The notes under the pieces: model-generated
What the model was told of the DNA's origin: nothing
Database searches by the model: none
The model's input: the letters and a program-made list of their open reading frames with translations, nothing else
Program-made: the position numbers and the translations under genes
Assembly: GCA_905235085.1 (NCBI GenBank)
Contig: CAJOKD010000016.1
Coordinates: 1 to 64,000, forward strand
Direction of reading: 5' to 3'
DNA length: 64,000 nucleotides
DNA from: an uncultured Bacteroidales bacterium
Lineage (GTDB): Bacteria; Bacteroidota; Bacteroidia; Bacteroidales; UBA932
Shown here: in pieces, positions 8,653 to 19,163 of the stretch
Layout: each line of letters begins with the position of its first letter
Numbering within the stretch: position 1 is the stretch's first letter

Positions 8653-9459
8653 ATGAATATGCCGACTTCACGGAAAAAGAGGAAAACGAGGAGCATAAAG
8701 CCACGCAAGGTCAGGCTCGGAGCCTGGGCTGCAGCAGGCATAGCGGTATCCCTGCTCATCATCCTCCCCTTGCTTTTCCACCGTTGGGGAGGCTCTCCGG
8801 ACCCTGATTCAGGCGCAAAGGTACCGCAAGGCTCCTGGCGATACGGGATTGACATATCCCACAACAATGAAGGCAGCATAGTCTGGGATTCGTTATTCGT
8901 AATGACGGACGGGAAGGGCAGGACAGTCCGGGATCCATTCAAGGCAAAGGACATCAAACCTGTCAGCTTCGTCATCATCAAAGCCACGGAGGGTGCAGGA
9001 TTCCAGGACAAGGATTTCAGGAAAAACTGGAAATCTGCCGGGAAAGCCGACCTCAGACGCGGAGCTTACCACTTCTTCCGCAGTTCCAAGGACGGAGAAG
9101 TCCAGGCTCGCAACTTCATACGTACTGTCGGGGAGCTCAAGCACAGGGACTTGCCTCCGGTGCTCGACATAGAGACCATGCACATAGGCTGCACTAAGGA
9201 ACTGCTCAACGAAAGGGCCCTGCAATGGCTTAAAACAGTGGAAAAACGCTACGGAAAGAAGCCGGTCGTATACGCGAGCGCGTCTTTCGTCAAAGAGTAC
9301 CTCTGCAAGGAAATCACCTCGAATTACCCTATATGGGTGGCACATTATGAAAAAGAAAGGCCAGCCCTGGAAGGCTGGACCTGGTGGCAGTTCACCGACA
9401 AAGCCGTGGTCAAAGGGGTACCGGGCAGAGTCGATCTGAGCGTGATGAAAGCCGACTAG
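8653..9459 (+). CDS. GH25 lysozyme, membrane-anchored
   Basis: A 268-residue N-acetylmuramidase of glycoside hydrolase family 25. A very basic N-terminus (residues 3-21) precedes one transmembrane helix (about 24-43), giving a type II anchored periplasmic enzyme. The catalytic barrel starts at YGIDISH (D67), and the conserved DxE pair is D172/E174 in PVLDIE. The C-terminal strands YPIWVAHY and WTWWQFT are typical of GH25. It is a single-gene unit. Its 3' end overlaps the next minus-strand gene by 4 bp. Likely role: remodelling of the cell's own peptidoglycan. Confidence 0.93.
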   Translation: MNMPTSRKKRKTRSIKPRKVRLGAWAAAGIAVSLLIILPLLFHRWGGSPDPDSGAKVPQGSWRYGIDISHNNEGSIVWDSLFVMTDGKGRTVRDPFKAKDIKPVSFVIIKATEGAGFQDKDFRKNWKSAGKADLRRGAYHFFRSSKDGEVQARNFIRTVGELKHRDLPPVLDIETMHIGCTKELLNERALQWLKTVEKRYGKKPVVYASASFVKEYLCKEITSNYPIWVAHYEKERPALEGWTWWQFTDKAVVKGVPGRVDLSVMKAD

Positions 9460-10553
9460 TCTTTCGTGAAAGGCTTTGCCGGATTCCCGGTCCAACGGAA
9501 CAGATGGACCTTTGAATACTGGAGTCCAGTCTCCTCTTCCTTGCCGTTCTCCGAGAAATAGAACATACCATTGCCCAGAGGACACATTCCGGTGGCTCCC
9601 AGCTTGAAACCGCAGCCCGGGACGGGGTTGGCAGGAGTACCGACAACCAAATGCTTGGACGTGTCGTAGCCTACTCCCTCGAGGGTGCGTTTCACCGGCT
9701 TCTCAGTTATGTCGAACATATACAGCTTGTGATTCGGGTAACGCTCCTTCGCTCCCTTGTAGACAGCCATGAACATCTTGCCCGAGGCCTTGTCGTAAGC
9801 CAGGTTCTGGACTCCCCAGTTGGTGTTCCCGGTAAACACGAAAGTCTTGTCAAGCGGCTTCTTGGGTCCCTTGTCGTAGAAACTCCCGAAGGAGACCGTC
9901 CCAGCATATTTGTTCAGTTCCTTGATGTCGTAACGGAGAAGTACCTGGTAATCATTGTCTTCACGCAGGACATCCCCGTATATTCCATAGGCCACGTAGA
10001 GATATTCCTTGCCTCCTTTCCTGCCGAGTTTCGGAGCGATGGTCACACCGTCGATCCCTGAGCAACCGTATAGATGCTCATACTCCCTGCCGTCGAGGCC
10101 GAAACCGGTGACGTGATAATCCCTGGTGGCCTCCTTGACACAGACGATCTTGAAAGCTTCGTTGTTCTCGGAGTCCATTCCCTTCGCGGTAACCTTGTCC
10201 ACGTCTATGATGGCGATGTAGAACATAGAACGTCCTTTCGCGAAATCCGAAAGCCCCTGGCCGATGACATCGTCCTTGCACTCGAGGGAAGCATACACCT
10301 TCCTGTCAGCCTGGTTGAAGGTCATTGCCCCAAGATGTCCCTGGATGCGGTCGATCGATGCTATGACGTTGCCTTGCATATCAGTCACCAGGAAACTGGT
10401 GGTGAAAGAAAGGTACATCCTGTCCAGGGCGGCGTCATAAGCTATACCCTGGACGTGGTTCTTGCCTCCCCGGACGTATAACGAGGAAGTCTGCGCCGGC
10501 ACGGCGGACAGCCCTGCGAAAAGCACCAGGACCGTGATGATCAATCTCTTCAT
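9456..10553 (-). CDS. exported beta-propeller-like protein, function unknown
   Basis: A 365-residue protein with a clean signal peptide (residues 1-20, cleavage near VPAQ). The mature part contains repeated strand-turn-strand segments such as VQGIAYDAALDRMYLSF and NLAYDKASGKMFMAVY, which look like propeller blades of the quinoprotein or NHL type. No catalytic or metal-binding motif is evident. It begins 3 bp after the lpxB stop codon and so is probably the third gene of a surE-lpxB operon, which makes an envelope location plausible. Fold assignment is from the repeat pattern only. Confidence 0.72.
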   Translation of the reverse strand: MKRLIITVLVLFAGLSAVPAQTSSLYVRGGKNHVQGIAYDAALDRMYLSFTTSFLVTDMQGNVIASIDRIQGHLGAMTFNQADRKVYASLECKDDVIGQGLSDFAKGRSMFYIAIIDVDKVTAKGMDSENNEAFKIVCVKEATRDYHVTGFGLDGREYEHLYGCSGIDGVTIAPKLGRKGGKEYLYVAYGIYGDVLREDNDYQVLLRYDIKELNKYAGTVSFGSFYDKGPKKPLDKTFVFTGNTNWGVQNLAYDKASGKMFMAVYKGAKERYPNHKLYMFDITEKPVKRTLEGVGYDTSKHLVVGTPANPVPGCGFKLGATGMCPLGNGMFYFSENGKEEETGLQYSKVHLFRWTGNPAKPFTKD

Positions 10554-10556
10554 TGT

Positions 10557-11723
10557 CTATCTTCGTTGCATTTCTTGTATCATAGCCTTGGCGACGGCGG
10601 CCGAAGCACCCTTGCCTCCCAGTGACTCCCGTATTCCGGCATAGCCTTCCAGCATACGGTCCCTATATTCCCGGTCCAGAAGGATCCGGCGTACTTCATC
10701 CAGGACATTCTCGGGCGTGAAATAATCCTGAAGCAGTTCCCTGAAACAGGCCCTGTCCAGGATCAGGTTGCCGAGGCTTATGTATTTGACTTTGATTATA
10801 CTCTTGGCTATCATATAGTTTATGGCAGAACCACGGTAAGCCACGACCTGAGGTGTACCTATGAGTGCGCATTCCAGGGAAGCCGTGCCCGAATTGACCA
10901 CCGCGGCCACGGAATTGCGCATCACCGCATAACTCTCTCCGAACAGGACGTGCACATATTCCCTTCCGCCTACATAACCTGAATAGTCCGACATCTCCCT
11001 CGAGGGGGCCGCCGCGACTACAAACTGGAAATCCGAATATTCGGGCATCGAATGCATCAGGTCGGCGAACTCCATGAATACCGGCATCATAGAACCGATC
11101 TCTCCGGCCCTCGAACCAGCCAGGAGCGCTATGGACGGTTTGTCAGGCAGGCCGGTCCTCCCAAGATATTCCTCGCGCGACTCCTTCAGCGCCGTAGATT
11201 CATCGATGGCATCGATGAGCGGGTTGCCCTTGTAGATGAAATCCACTCCCTTGCTCTCGAAATAGGGAATCTCGAACGGGAATACGATGAACAGCTTGTC
11301 GACGAAGGCCTTGAGCTTACTGACGCGCCTTTCCCTGGAGGCCCAGACTTTCGGAGCAATGTAATAGAATACTTTGAATCCGGCCTTGTGGGCGAATTCC
11401 GCCACCTTGAAATTGAATCCCGGGTAATCTATGAGTATGACCACGTCCGGCTTCCATTCCTGGATATCCTTGGTACAGTCCGAAAAACGTCTCGCGAAAG
11501 ACCTCCAACGCAGGAGTATCTGAGTGAATCCGATTACCGCCCCATCCTTGTAGTCGCGCACCAGTCCGGTTCCGTCCTGATGCTCCCTGTAAACGGAATC
11601 CATCAGGCTGCCGCCCCAGAAGCATATGTCGGCTCCGGGATCTTCAGCATACAGGCCGCGCATCAGGTTCGACCCGTGAAGGTCTCCCGAGGCTTCTCCG
11701 GCTATGATGTAATACTTCGACAT
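10557..11723 (-). CDS. lpxB: lipid-A-disaccharide synthase
   Basis: A 388-residue GT19 glycosyltransferase that joins UDP-2,3-diacylglucosamine to lipid X, producing the lipid A disaccharide at the inner membrane. Recognisable blocks are AGEASGDLHGSNLM at 7-20, LLAGSRAGEIGSMMP near 199-213 (usually LPGSR), and NSGTASLECALIGTPQV near 276-292. Length matches LpxB. The ATG overlaps the surE stop as TGATG, so the two are coupled. It confirms a Gram-negative outer membrane. Confidence 0.95.
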   Translation of the reverse strand: MSKYYIIAGEASGDLHGSNLMRGLYAEDPGADICFWGGSLMDSVYREHQDGTGLVRDYKDGAVIGFTQILLRWRSFARRFSDCTKDIQEWKPDVVILIDYPGFNFKVAEFAHKAGFKVFYYIAPKVWASRERRVSKLKAFVDKLFIVFPFEIPYFESKGVDFIYKGNPLIDAIDESTALKESREEYLGRTGLPDKPSIALLAGSRAGEIGSMMPVFMEFADLMHSMPEYSDFQFVVAAAPSREMSDYSGYVGGREYVHVLFGESYAVMRNSVAAVVNSGTASLECALIGTPQVVAYRGSAINYMIAKSIIKVKYISLGNLILDRACFRELLQDYFTPENVLDEVRRILLDREYRDRMLEGYAGIRESLGGKGASAAVAKAMIQEMQRR

Positions 11724-12535
11724 CAGAGATCAGTGTCCAGCTTTCCTGAAAGACGTGCAAGTTCTTCGTAATCAGTCCGGTCGAATGTCTGCGGAACGAT
11801 GGAGATGAAGCCGTCGCGAAGTGCGTGATGATCCGCTGAAGAGTCTTCTTCCGGAGCATCGTCCACGAATTCTCCGCGCATAACGTAGAATGCCTCCCCC
11901 TCTTCTCCGTAATGGAATCCGAATTCGTCGGTATCCATAGGGTCAAGTTCCTTTGTCCAGTGACCGGCTCCCTGGTGGCATACCCTGATTCCTTTCACCG
12001 GTACCGAGGACGGAGGGAAATTGATATTGTATGATATTCCGTGACGCTCCGGCCAGTCCGCCATAAGGCGTTCGAAAAGATCGGGGAAATACTTCTCGAC
12101 AGACGAGAAATCGGCATCTTCAGCATATTCGCAGAGGGAAACTCCGATGGCAGGGATACCGTTTATGGCTGCCTCCTCGGCGGCACCCATCGTGCCTGAA
12201 TAATTCGTGGCGACCGAAGAATTGGCTCCGTGGTTGATTCCGCAGACCACGACATCGCATCTGCGGTCCGGGAGGATCTTGTCGAGAGCGAACTTGACGC
12301 AACTCGCAGGGGTTCCGTTGACATATGCCCAGGAAACTCCGTCTTCATCTGAAAGTTTCTTGTAAGCTATGGCTTTGCTTCCAAGTGTCAGGGCAACGGA
12401 CATTCCGGACTGGTGCGTCTTGGGGGCGACGACGGTTATCCTGCCAAAACGACGCATAATCCTGACAAGGGTATGGATTCCTTTCGAGGTATATCCGTCG
12501 TCGTTAGTTATCAATATGTTCAAGTCCGCCGGCAT
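11723..12535 (-). CDS. surE: 5'/3'-nucleotidase SurE
   Basis: A 270-residue metal-dependent nucleoside monophosphatase. NILITNDDGY near the N-terminus holds the metal-binding Asp pair, GTPASCV near 95 and GINHGANSS near 113 (with the conserved Asn) complete the SurE site. A longer reading from TTG at 12544 is possible, but the ATG at 12535 fits the family start and the promoter box at 12570-12563. It is the first gene of surE-lpxB-propeller protein, divergent from gapA. Confidence 0.95.
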   Translation of the reverse strand: MPADLNILITNDDGYTSKGIHTLVRIMRRFGRITVVAPKTHQSGMSVALTLGSKAIAYKKLSDEDGVSWAYVNGTPASCVKFALDKILPDRRCDVVVCGINHGANSSVATNYSGTMGAAEEAAINGIPAIGVSLCEYAEDADFSSVEKYFPDLFERLMADWPERHGISYNINFPPSSVPVKGIRVCHQGAGHWTKELDPMDTDEFGFHYGEEGEAFYVMRGEFVDDAPEEDSSADHHALRDGFISIVPQTFDRTDYEELARLSGKLDTDL

Positions 12536-12562
12536 ATCGGTCAATATTTATTATTTATTAAG

Positions 12563-12600
12563 CAAATATATAAAAATCCTCGATTTTTTTGGTATTTTTG
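12563..12600. promoter_or_regulatory. divergent promoters, surE and gapA
   Basis: The minus strand has TATATTTG at 12570-12563 (28 nt before the surE ATG). The plus strand has TATTTTTG at 12593-12600, leaving a gapA leader of about 75 nt that I could not assign to a known riboregulator. Confidence 0.55.
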
Positions 12601-12669
12601 CACTGCTTTTGCAGTAAAGGGAAAGCGCTTAGTTAGAAGTTTGTATTTTAACTTATTTTAAATCAATAA

Positions 12670-13677
<1,008 letters not shown>

Positions 13678-13696
13678 TTTTTATATTTGCGATAGT

Positions 13697-13726
13697 AAGG
13701 TCAGGCCTTCGGGCTTGGCCTTTTTT
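13697..13726 (+). terminator. rho-independent terminator of gapA
   Basis: An 11-bp stem with two G-U pairs (13697-13707 with 13712-13722) closes on a stable TTCG tetraloop and is followed by six T residues. Confidence 0.9.
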
Positions 13727-13786
13727 GAAAGGTTAATACAATAAGCAGATACACAACGACTTATCAATTCTTTTAACTATCACATT

Positions 13787-14470
13787 ATGAAAAAAATTGT
13801 TCTTTCATTCCTCTGCGTAGCTATGGTGTTCTCCAGCTGCGCCAACATGAGCAAGACAGGTAAGGGTACTCTTCTGGGTTCCGGAGCCGGTGCAGTAATC
13901 GGTGCTGGAATCGGTGCTGCCGTAGGTGACAAGAAGGGTGCTGCCATCGGTGCAGCCATCGGTACTGCAGTAGGTGCTGGCGCCGGTGCAATCATCGGAA
14001 AGAAGATGGACAAGAAGGCTGAGGAACTCGAGCAGCTCGAGAACGCTCAGATCGAGAAGGTCGAGGACCAGAACGGTCTCGAGGCCATCAAGGTTACCTT
14101 CAACAGCGGTATCCTCTTCGACACCAACAAGTCCGACCTCAAGCAGGCTTCCAAGAACGAACTGTCACAGTTCGCCGCCAAGATGCAGGATATGCAGGAC
14201 ACTGACATCACCATCTTCGGCCACACTGACAACACAGGATCCGACGCTGTCAACGAGAGGCTTTCCAACGAAAGGGCTCAGTCAGTCGCCAACTACCTGA
14301 AGAACTGCGGTATCGCTACTTCTCGTATGACCACAGAGGGCAAGTCCTATTCTATGCCGGTTGCCAGCAACGAGACCAAGGAAGGCAGGGCTCAGAACCG
14401 CCGTGTCGAGATCTACATCTCCGCAAACGAGAAGATGATCGAGAAGGCTGAGAACGGTACTCTCGAATAA
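13787..14470 (+). CDS. OmpA-family lipoprotein with glycine zipper
   Basis: A 227-residue outer-membrane lipoprotein. The signal peptide ends in FSSC with C18 as the lipid-anchored residue. Residues about 27-70 are a glycine-zipper stretch of alternating Gly/Ala, then a short charged helix, then an OmpA C-terminal peptidoglycan-binding domain (about 95-215) with GHTDNTGSD, NERLSNERA and NRRVEI. It resembles the YiaD type. Likely role: noncovalent tethering of the outer membrane to the cell wall. Codon use resembles gapA, so it is probably abundant. Confidence 0.92.
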   Translation: MKKIVLSFLCVAMVFSSCANMSKTGKGTLLGSGAGAVIGAGIGAAVGDKKGAAIGAAIGTAVGAGAGAIIGKKMDKKAEELEQLENAQIEKVEDQNGLEAIKVTFNSGILFDTNKSDLKQASKNELSQFAAKMQDMQDTDITIFGHTDNTGSDAVNERLSNERAQSVANYLKNCGIATSRMTTEGKSYSMPVASNETKEGRAQNRRVEIYISANEKMIEKAENGTLE

Positions 14471-14492
14471 TAGAGTCCCTAACTAAAGTATG

Positions 14493-14528
14493 AAAGAGGT
14501 TGACCGATAACGGTCGGCCTCTTTTTTT
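14493..14528 (+). terminator. rho-independent terminator of the OmpA lipoprotein
   Basis: A 14-bp stem with G-U pairs (14493-14506 with 14511-14524), 4-nt loop, and a T-run to 14528. Confidence 0.9.
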
Positions 14529-14571
14529 GTGCGGTGGATATAAGTGCGGACGCAGGCCTCAAGCACTGAGA

Positions 14572-15240
14572 CTACCTGGGACCGAATATCGCGGTACCTA
14601 TGCGTACGATGGTCGCTCCCTGGTGAACAGCAATCTTCCAGTCGTTGGACATTCCGATGGAAAGCTCACGGAAATCCTTCAGGTCCGGGAACGAACTGTC
14701 CAGCCGTTCCTTGAACTCCCGGATACGGATGAAATCCGCTTCTACCCGGGAATTATCATCAGTATTGGTAGCCATTCCCATCAGGCCGCAGAACCTTACG
14801 TGAGGGTAAGGATTGACAGCATCCGTGCCGGAAACGCTCTCCAGGATTCCAGTTATCTCATCTTCAGTAAAACCGCCCTTGGTCTCCTCAGCTCCAAGAT
14901 GCAGCTCCAGAAGGACGGATATGATCCTGCCGTTCGCCTTCCCCCAGTTCTCTATGGAGTCAAGCAGATGGAGGGAATCGACGGACTCGACCATTGAAGC
15001 ATAAGGCAGGACCAGTTTCAGCTTGTTGGTCTGGAGATGACCTATGAAATGCCATTCGATATCCCCCGGGAGTTCCCTGGCCTTGGCGGCGAATTCCTGG
15101 GGGCGGTTCTCTCCGAAACACCTCTGCCCGGCCTGATAGGCGGACAGGATCACGGAGGAAGGGTGGAATTTGGAAACTGCCACCAGTTTTACTCCTGGCG
15201 GCAGTTCTCCGTAGATTCTCTTTAGATTATCTTCTACCAT
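14572..15240 (-). CDS. yggS: YggS-family PLP-binding protein
   Basis: A 222-residue member of the PLPBP/YggS family, which controls pyridoxal 5'-phosphate homeostasis and has no known strong catalytic activity. K24 in VAVSKFHP is the PLP-binding lysine; FGENRPQEF, EWHFIGHLQTNK and LSIGMSNDW are the other family blocks. Its start lies inside the last 14 bp of yidC, so translation coupling is likely. Near-universal gene; the yidC linkage adds no specific role. Confidence 0.93.
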   Translation of the reverse strand: MVEDNLKRIYGELPPGVKLVAVSKFHPSSVILSAYQAGQRCFGENRPQEFAAKARELPGDIEWHFIGHLQTNKLKLVLPYASMVESVDSLHLLDSIENWGKANGRIISVLLELHLGAEETKGGFTEDEITGILESVSGTDAVNPYPHVRFCGLMGMATNTDDNSRVEADFIRIREFKERLDSSFPDLKDFRELSIGMSNDWKIAVHQGATIVRIGTAIFGPR

Positions 15241-17098
15241 TCTTCTTAGCCTGCTCCTTCTGCATCTGGGCCTGCATCCTCTGTGCCTCCTCGAGACGCT
15301 GCTGCCACTTGCTCTTCGGCTGTTTCTTGCCCTCGGTAGCCTTCAGCTTAGCCCTTATCTCATCAGGATTCACGAACCATTTCTTGATCACCCAGGTCTC
15401 GAGCATCGTGATAAGGTTGGAAAGGAGATAATAGTAACTGAGACCGGATGACAGGCTGTTACAGATGAAATACATCATAACAGGCATCATCCACACGCTC
15501 ATAAAGCGCATCGAGGCCATCTGAGGGTCATTGCCGCCCGGCTGGGAAGCCGTAGTGAGCTTTGAATAGAAGAACATCGAAATGGCCATCAGGAGAGCGA
15601 ACAGGGAGATATGGTCTCCCAGCAGAGGAATCCTGGTGCCAAAATTCACGATGGAATCATATGCACTGAGGTCCTCGGCCCAAAGGAAGGACTGCTGGCG
15701 CAATTCGATGGATGCCGGGAAGAACCTGAACATGGCCCACAGGATCGGGAACTGGAGCAGCATCGGTAGACAGCCTCCCATAGGGCTGATTCCGGCACGC
15801 CTGTACAGATCCATCTGAGCCTGCTGCTTCTTCATCGCATCCTGCTCCTTGGAATACTTCTCGTTCAGTTTGTCGATTTCCGGCTTGATCGCCTGCATCT
15901 TGGCCGAAGACGAATATGACTTGAAGGCGAACGGGAGGACCACCAGCTTGATGAAGATGGTCATCAACAGGATGATCAGACCGAAATTCGAAATGAACCT
16001 GTGAAGAAGGTTGAATATAGGGATGATCACGTACTTGGTAAACCAGCCGACAAGCCAGCCACCCAGAGGGATGATCTTCTCGTATTTCTTGTTATATGCC
16101 TTGAGGGTACGGTAGTGGTTCGGACCGAAATAGAACTCGAAAGGAACCACGGTCTCCTGCATCCCGGGCTGGAAGTCGATCCTCGTCCTGGCCTGGCAGG
16201 TCATCAGGTCGTGGCTTTCATCTTCCTCAGGGAGGAAGTTCAGTTCGAAGTCAGCGGAAGAGAACTCCTTGGGAGCCCTCATTATGTAAGAGAAGAACTG
16301 CTGCTGGAAAGCGAACCAGGAGACCCTGTTGTCAACTCTCTTCGAAGCATTCCTTCCCCTGCCCATCTCCACCGGCTTCTTCTCCCCGGAGAAGTAATAA
16401 TCCATCTTGGTATACTGGACTTCGTTCTTGTAGCCTTTCTCCATCCTCGGCATCGTGACTATGCAATCGACGTCGAAGGAGAATACATTCTTCGGGATGA
16501 CCTTTTCCATCCCAATGAATGACAAGGTGTTATTGACTGAATACGAGCCCTCGGAAATGGAATAACGCTGCTCGATGTATCCACCGCCGGCGAAAGGAAG
16601 ACGCATTGAAACGGATGTGTCCGTCTTTTCCGCGACCGTGAAATTGAAATCAGAAGTATTGATGTTCTCCCCGGCATATATCTGGACACCCAGATGGGCA
16701 TCGCCCGGCTCGAAAAGATAGAGGTCATCCCCTCCGTATTTCTTGTATTCCTTTATGAGGACCGAATACGGCTGGGCTCCCTTGGTGCTGAACGCGACCT
16801 CGAACTTGTCGTTGGAAAGAGTTACGATCTCGCCTTCTCCATCGTGAGCCTGAGCCAGAAGAGAATCCTTATATACAGAAACTGCAGGAGCAGCCGCAAG
16901 GGTATCCGCAAGGACAGTGTCCCTGAGTGCTGCCTCGGCGGCAGCGATGGAATCAGCACGGTACTTCTCGACTGCCGCAATGGAGTCGAGCTGGGCCTGG
17001 AACTCAGCCTGTTTCTTGTATTGCTTGTTCTGGAAGAAGGTGAACCCGAATAGGAGGAGTCCCATCAGGATCAACCCTGTCACTGTATTCCTATCCAT
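15227..17098 (-). CDS. yidC: membrane protein insertase YidC
   Basis: A 623-residue Oxa1/YidC insertase that helps fold inner-membrane proteins with or after SecYEG. A first TM helix (about 7-23) is followed by a long periplasmic beta-domain (about 60-350), then the five-helix core with the family hallmark SPMGGCLPMLLQFPILWAMF near 448-467. The C-terminal tail is Lys/Gln-rich and should bind ribosomes. Domain order matches Gram-negative YidC. It lies 3 bp downstream of the DUF349 gene. Confidence 0.96.
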   Translation of the reverse strand: MDRNTVTGLILMGLLLFGFTFFQNKQYKKQAEFQAQLDSIAAVEKYRADSIAAAEAALRDTVLADTLAAAPAVSVYKDSLLAQAHDGEGEIVTLSNDKFEVAFSTKGAQPYSVLIKEYKKYGGDDLYLFEPGDAHLGVQIYAGENINTSDFNFTVAEKTDTSVSMRLPFAGGGYIEQRYSISEGSYSVNNTLSFIGMEKVIPKNVFSFDVDCIVTMPRMEKGYKNEVQYTKMDYYFSGEKKPVEMGRGRNASKRVDNRVSWFAFQQQFFSYIMRAPKEFSSADFELNFLPEEDESHDLMTCQARTRIDFQPGMQETVVPFEFYFGPNHYRTLKAYNKKYEKIIPLGGWLVGWFTKYVIIPIFNLLHRFISNFGLIILLMTIFIKLVVLPFAFKSYSSSAKMQAIKPEIDKLNEKYSKEQDAMKKQQAQMDLYRRAGISPMGGCLPMLLQFPILWAMFRFFPASIELRQQSFLWAEDLSAYDSIVNFGTRIPLLGDHISLFALLMAISMFFYSKLTTASQPGGNDPQMASMRFMSVWMMPVMMYFICNSLSSGLSYYYLLSNLITMLETWVIKKWFVNPDEIRAKLKATEGKKQPKSKWQQRLEEAQRMQAQMQKEQAKKNGRR

Positions 17099-17101
17099 CC
17101 T

Positions 17102-19053
17102 TTATTTCTCCTCCTCGCTCTCCTCAACCTTGCGGATCTTGTCTTCAAGGTCCTTGAGTTCCTGCTTTGCGGCCTCGATACGCTCCTGCATCTGCTGGAT
17201 AAGAGGAGCGGAATTCTTGGAAGCCGAGAAGAAACCTATGTTGTTCTCGTAGGTAACGATGTCCTGCTGGAGTTTGTTATACTGCTGGACGAGACGGTCT
17301 TTCTCGCTGAGCGGCCTTCTGGAAGCACCTGCATTGCGGTTGCCGGCAGCCCTTGCAGCCCTCGGTGAGAAATCAGGGAACTTGGCCTGCATAGCCTCGG
17401 AATATGCTTTCTGGATATTCTCTTTCTCCTTATACGGAACGAAACCGATGGCACGCCACTTCTCGTTGAATTCCTGGGCTGCAGCCTGGTCGGCGGCAGC
17501 ATCCTTGGACTCATATGCGTTGATCTCCTCGATCAAAGCCTTCTTTGCCTTGAGGTTGCCGTAATAATCGTTCTCAGGCTTTGCATTCTTGTCGCGCTCG
17601 TCGAAGAAAGCATCACAAGCCGCGCGGAAACGCTTCCAAAGCATCTCGGATTTCTTGCGAGGTACGGCACCGATCTCTTTCCACTGCTTCTGCAGGGCGA
17701 TCAAGGCCTCCGTGGTCTTCTTCCACTCCTTGCTATCCTTCAGAGCCTCAGCCTGTTCGATTAGGGAGATCTTCTTTTCCATATTCTCGTTCATCGAATC
17801 CTTGAACTGGGAATAGTAGTCACGCTTGCGGGAGAAGAACTGGTCGCAGGCGGCACGGAAACGGTCGTATAAATCTTCTGGTTCTCCTTCTTTGTGGCGA
17901 AACCGATCATCCTCCACTTCTTCTGGATCTCCTCGATCTCAGCTGTGAGCTGGTTCCATTCGTTGGAGGATTTCACTTCCTTTGCTGCAATCTCCTCTAC
18001 CTGCTCGCACAGCTTGGCCTTCTCCGCAAGATTCTCCTGCTGCTTCTCTTTCTGACCCTCGAAATATGCCTGATACTTCTTGTTAATCACTGCCGTGGCA
18101 GCCTTGAAACGCTCCCAGATAGAATCACGGTATTCCTTGGCCACAGGACCGAACTCCTTCCACTGCTCGTGGAGCTTCTGGAGCTCACGGAATGCATCGA
18201 CTACATTTTCCTTCTCGGCCAGTTTCTCAGCCTCCTCGCAGAACTCCTGCTTAGCCTCGAGATTCTTCTTGAAGTCCAGGTCCCTGAGATCCCTGTTGAT
18301 CTTGACCATATCGTAGAACTTCTCGACATAGAACTGGTAAGTATCGTTGAGGTTGCGGAACTTGGTTGCAGGGACCGGACCGATCTCCCTCCAGCGGTTC
18401 TGGAGCTCACGGAAAGCCGGGAACGTAGAGCTGACATCCTCCTGCTTCTCGACGAGGGTCTTGAGGTCCTCTATCACAGCCTGCTTCTTGATGAAGTTGT
18501 CCTCCCTCTGCGCATCCTGCTGACGGTTATACTCCGCACGTTCTTTCTTGTAGTTGGCATACACGCCCTTGAAGGCTATTTCGATAGCCTCGAAAGGATT
18601 GTCTTTATCCTCGGTCTGAGGAACCGGAGCCACCTCCTCTATCACGTCCTCGCGTGAAGAAGGCTCATCAACCTTGGCCCCAAGTCCGGCATCGGCCTTT
18701 TCCTTGGAAAGCCTCTTATAGAAAGCCGACTTGATAGCCTCAGCTTCCTTGTATCTTCTCATTCTGTTCTCGTCCTGAGACAATTTGTCGAACATATCGG
18801 ACAGCTCGGCAAGCGACAAGCTTCCGAGGTCCACCGGAGCCTCTTCTGCAGTTTCTGCAACTTCGGCAGCTTCCGGGACTTCTTCGACAACTTTCTCGAC
18901 AACTCCTTCGGCAACTTCTCCGACGGTTTCAACGGTCTCTTCAACCTTTTCCGCCACCTGTTCCACTGCTTCCTTAACCTCTGCCTGGAGGGTCTCAGGA
19001 GTTCCTTCTACATCTGGAGTCTGATTGACTACAGGAATATTTTCTTCGCTCAT
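17102..19053 (-). pseudogene. DUF349 protein, interrupted by a frameshift
   Basis: One DUF349 gene is split over two frames. The 5' part runs from ATG at 19053 and stays in family sequence down to NQKIY near 17870; that frame then ends in low-complexity nonsense at 17791. The 3' part is in another frame, open from 17917, and continues with YDRFRAACDQFF. The needed shift is -1 or +2. Removing the repeated TA at about 17868-17871 rejoins the frames as IYDRFRAACD, giving about 650 residues. The product has a Glu/Val-rich N-terminus (about 20-75) and several DUF349 three-helix repeats with WxxIGxVP motifs. A sequencing or assembly error is as likely as a real mutation. An ORF start upstream at 19095 is less likely. 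Confidence 0.8.
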
Positions 19054-19104
19054 AAAGCAATAATTTAAAGAGTTACACTTCCTTGCAATTTTCATTGCAG
19101 TTTA

Positions 19105-19142
19105 CAAATATACCTAAAAAACAATTAAAAAACCTATTTTTG
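19105..19142. promoter_or_regulatory. divergent promoters, DUF349 gene and trmD
   Basis: The minus strand has TATATTTG at 19112-19105 (52 nt before the DUF349 ATG at 19053). The plus strand has TATTTTTG at 19135-19142 (22 nt before trmD). Both match TAnnTTTG. Confidence 0.55.
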
Positions 19143-19163
19143 CAAAAAGGTATTTTATAATCT

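Noticed and set aside
17860..17880. Programmed ribosomal frameshift in the DUF349 gene
   Set aside because: There is no slippery heptamer of the X-XXY-YYZ type and no obvious downstream stimulator; a TA duplication explains the shift more simply.
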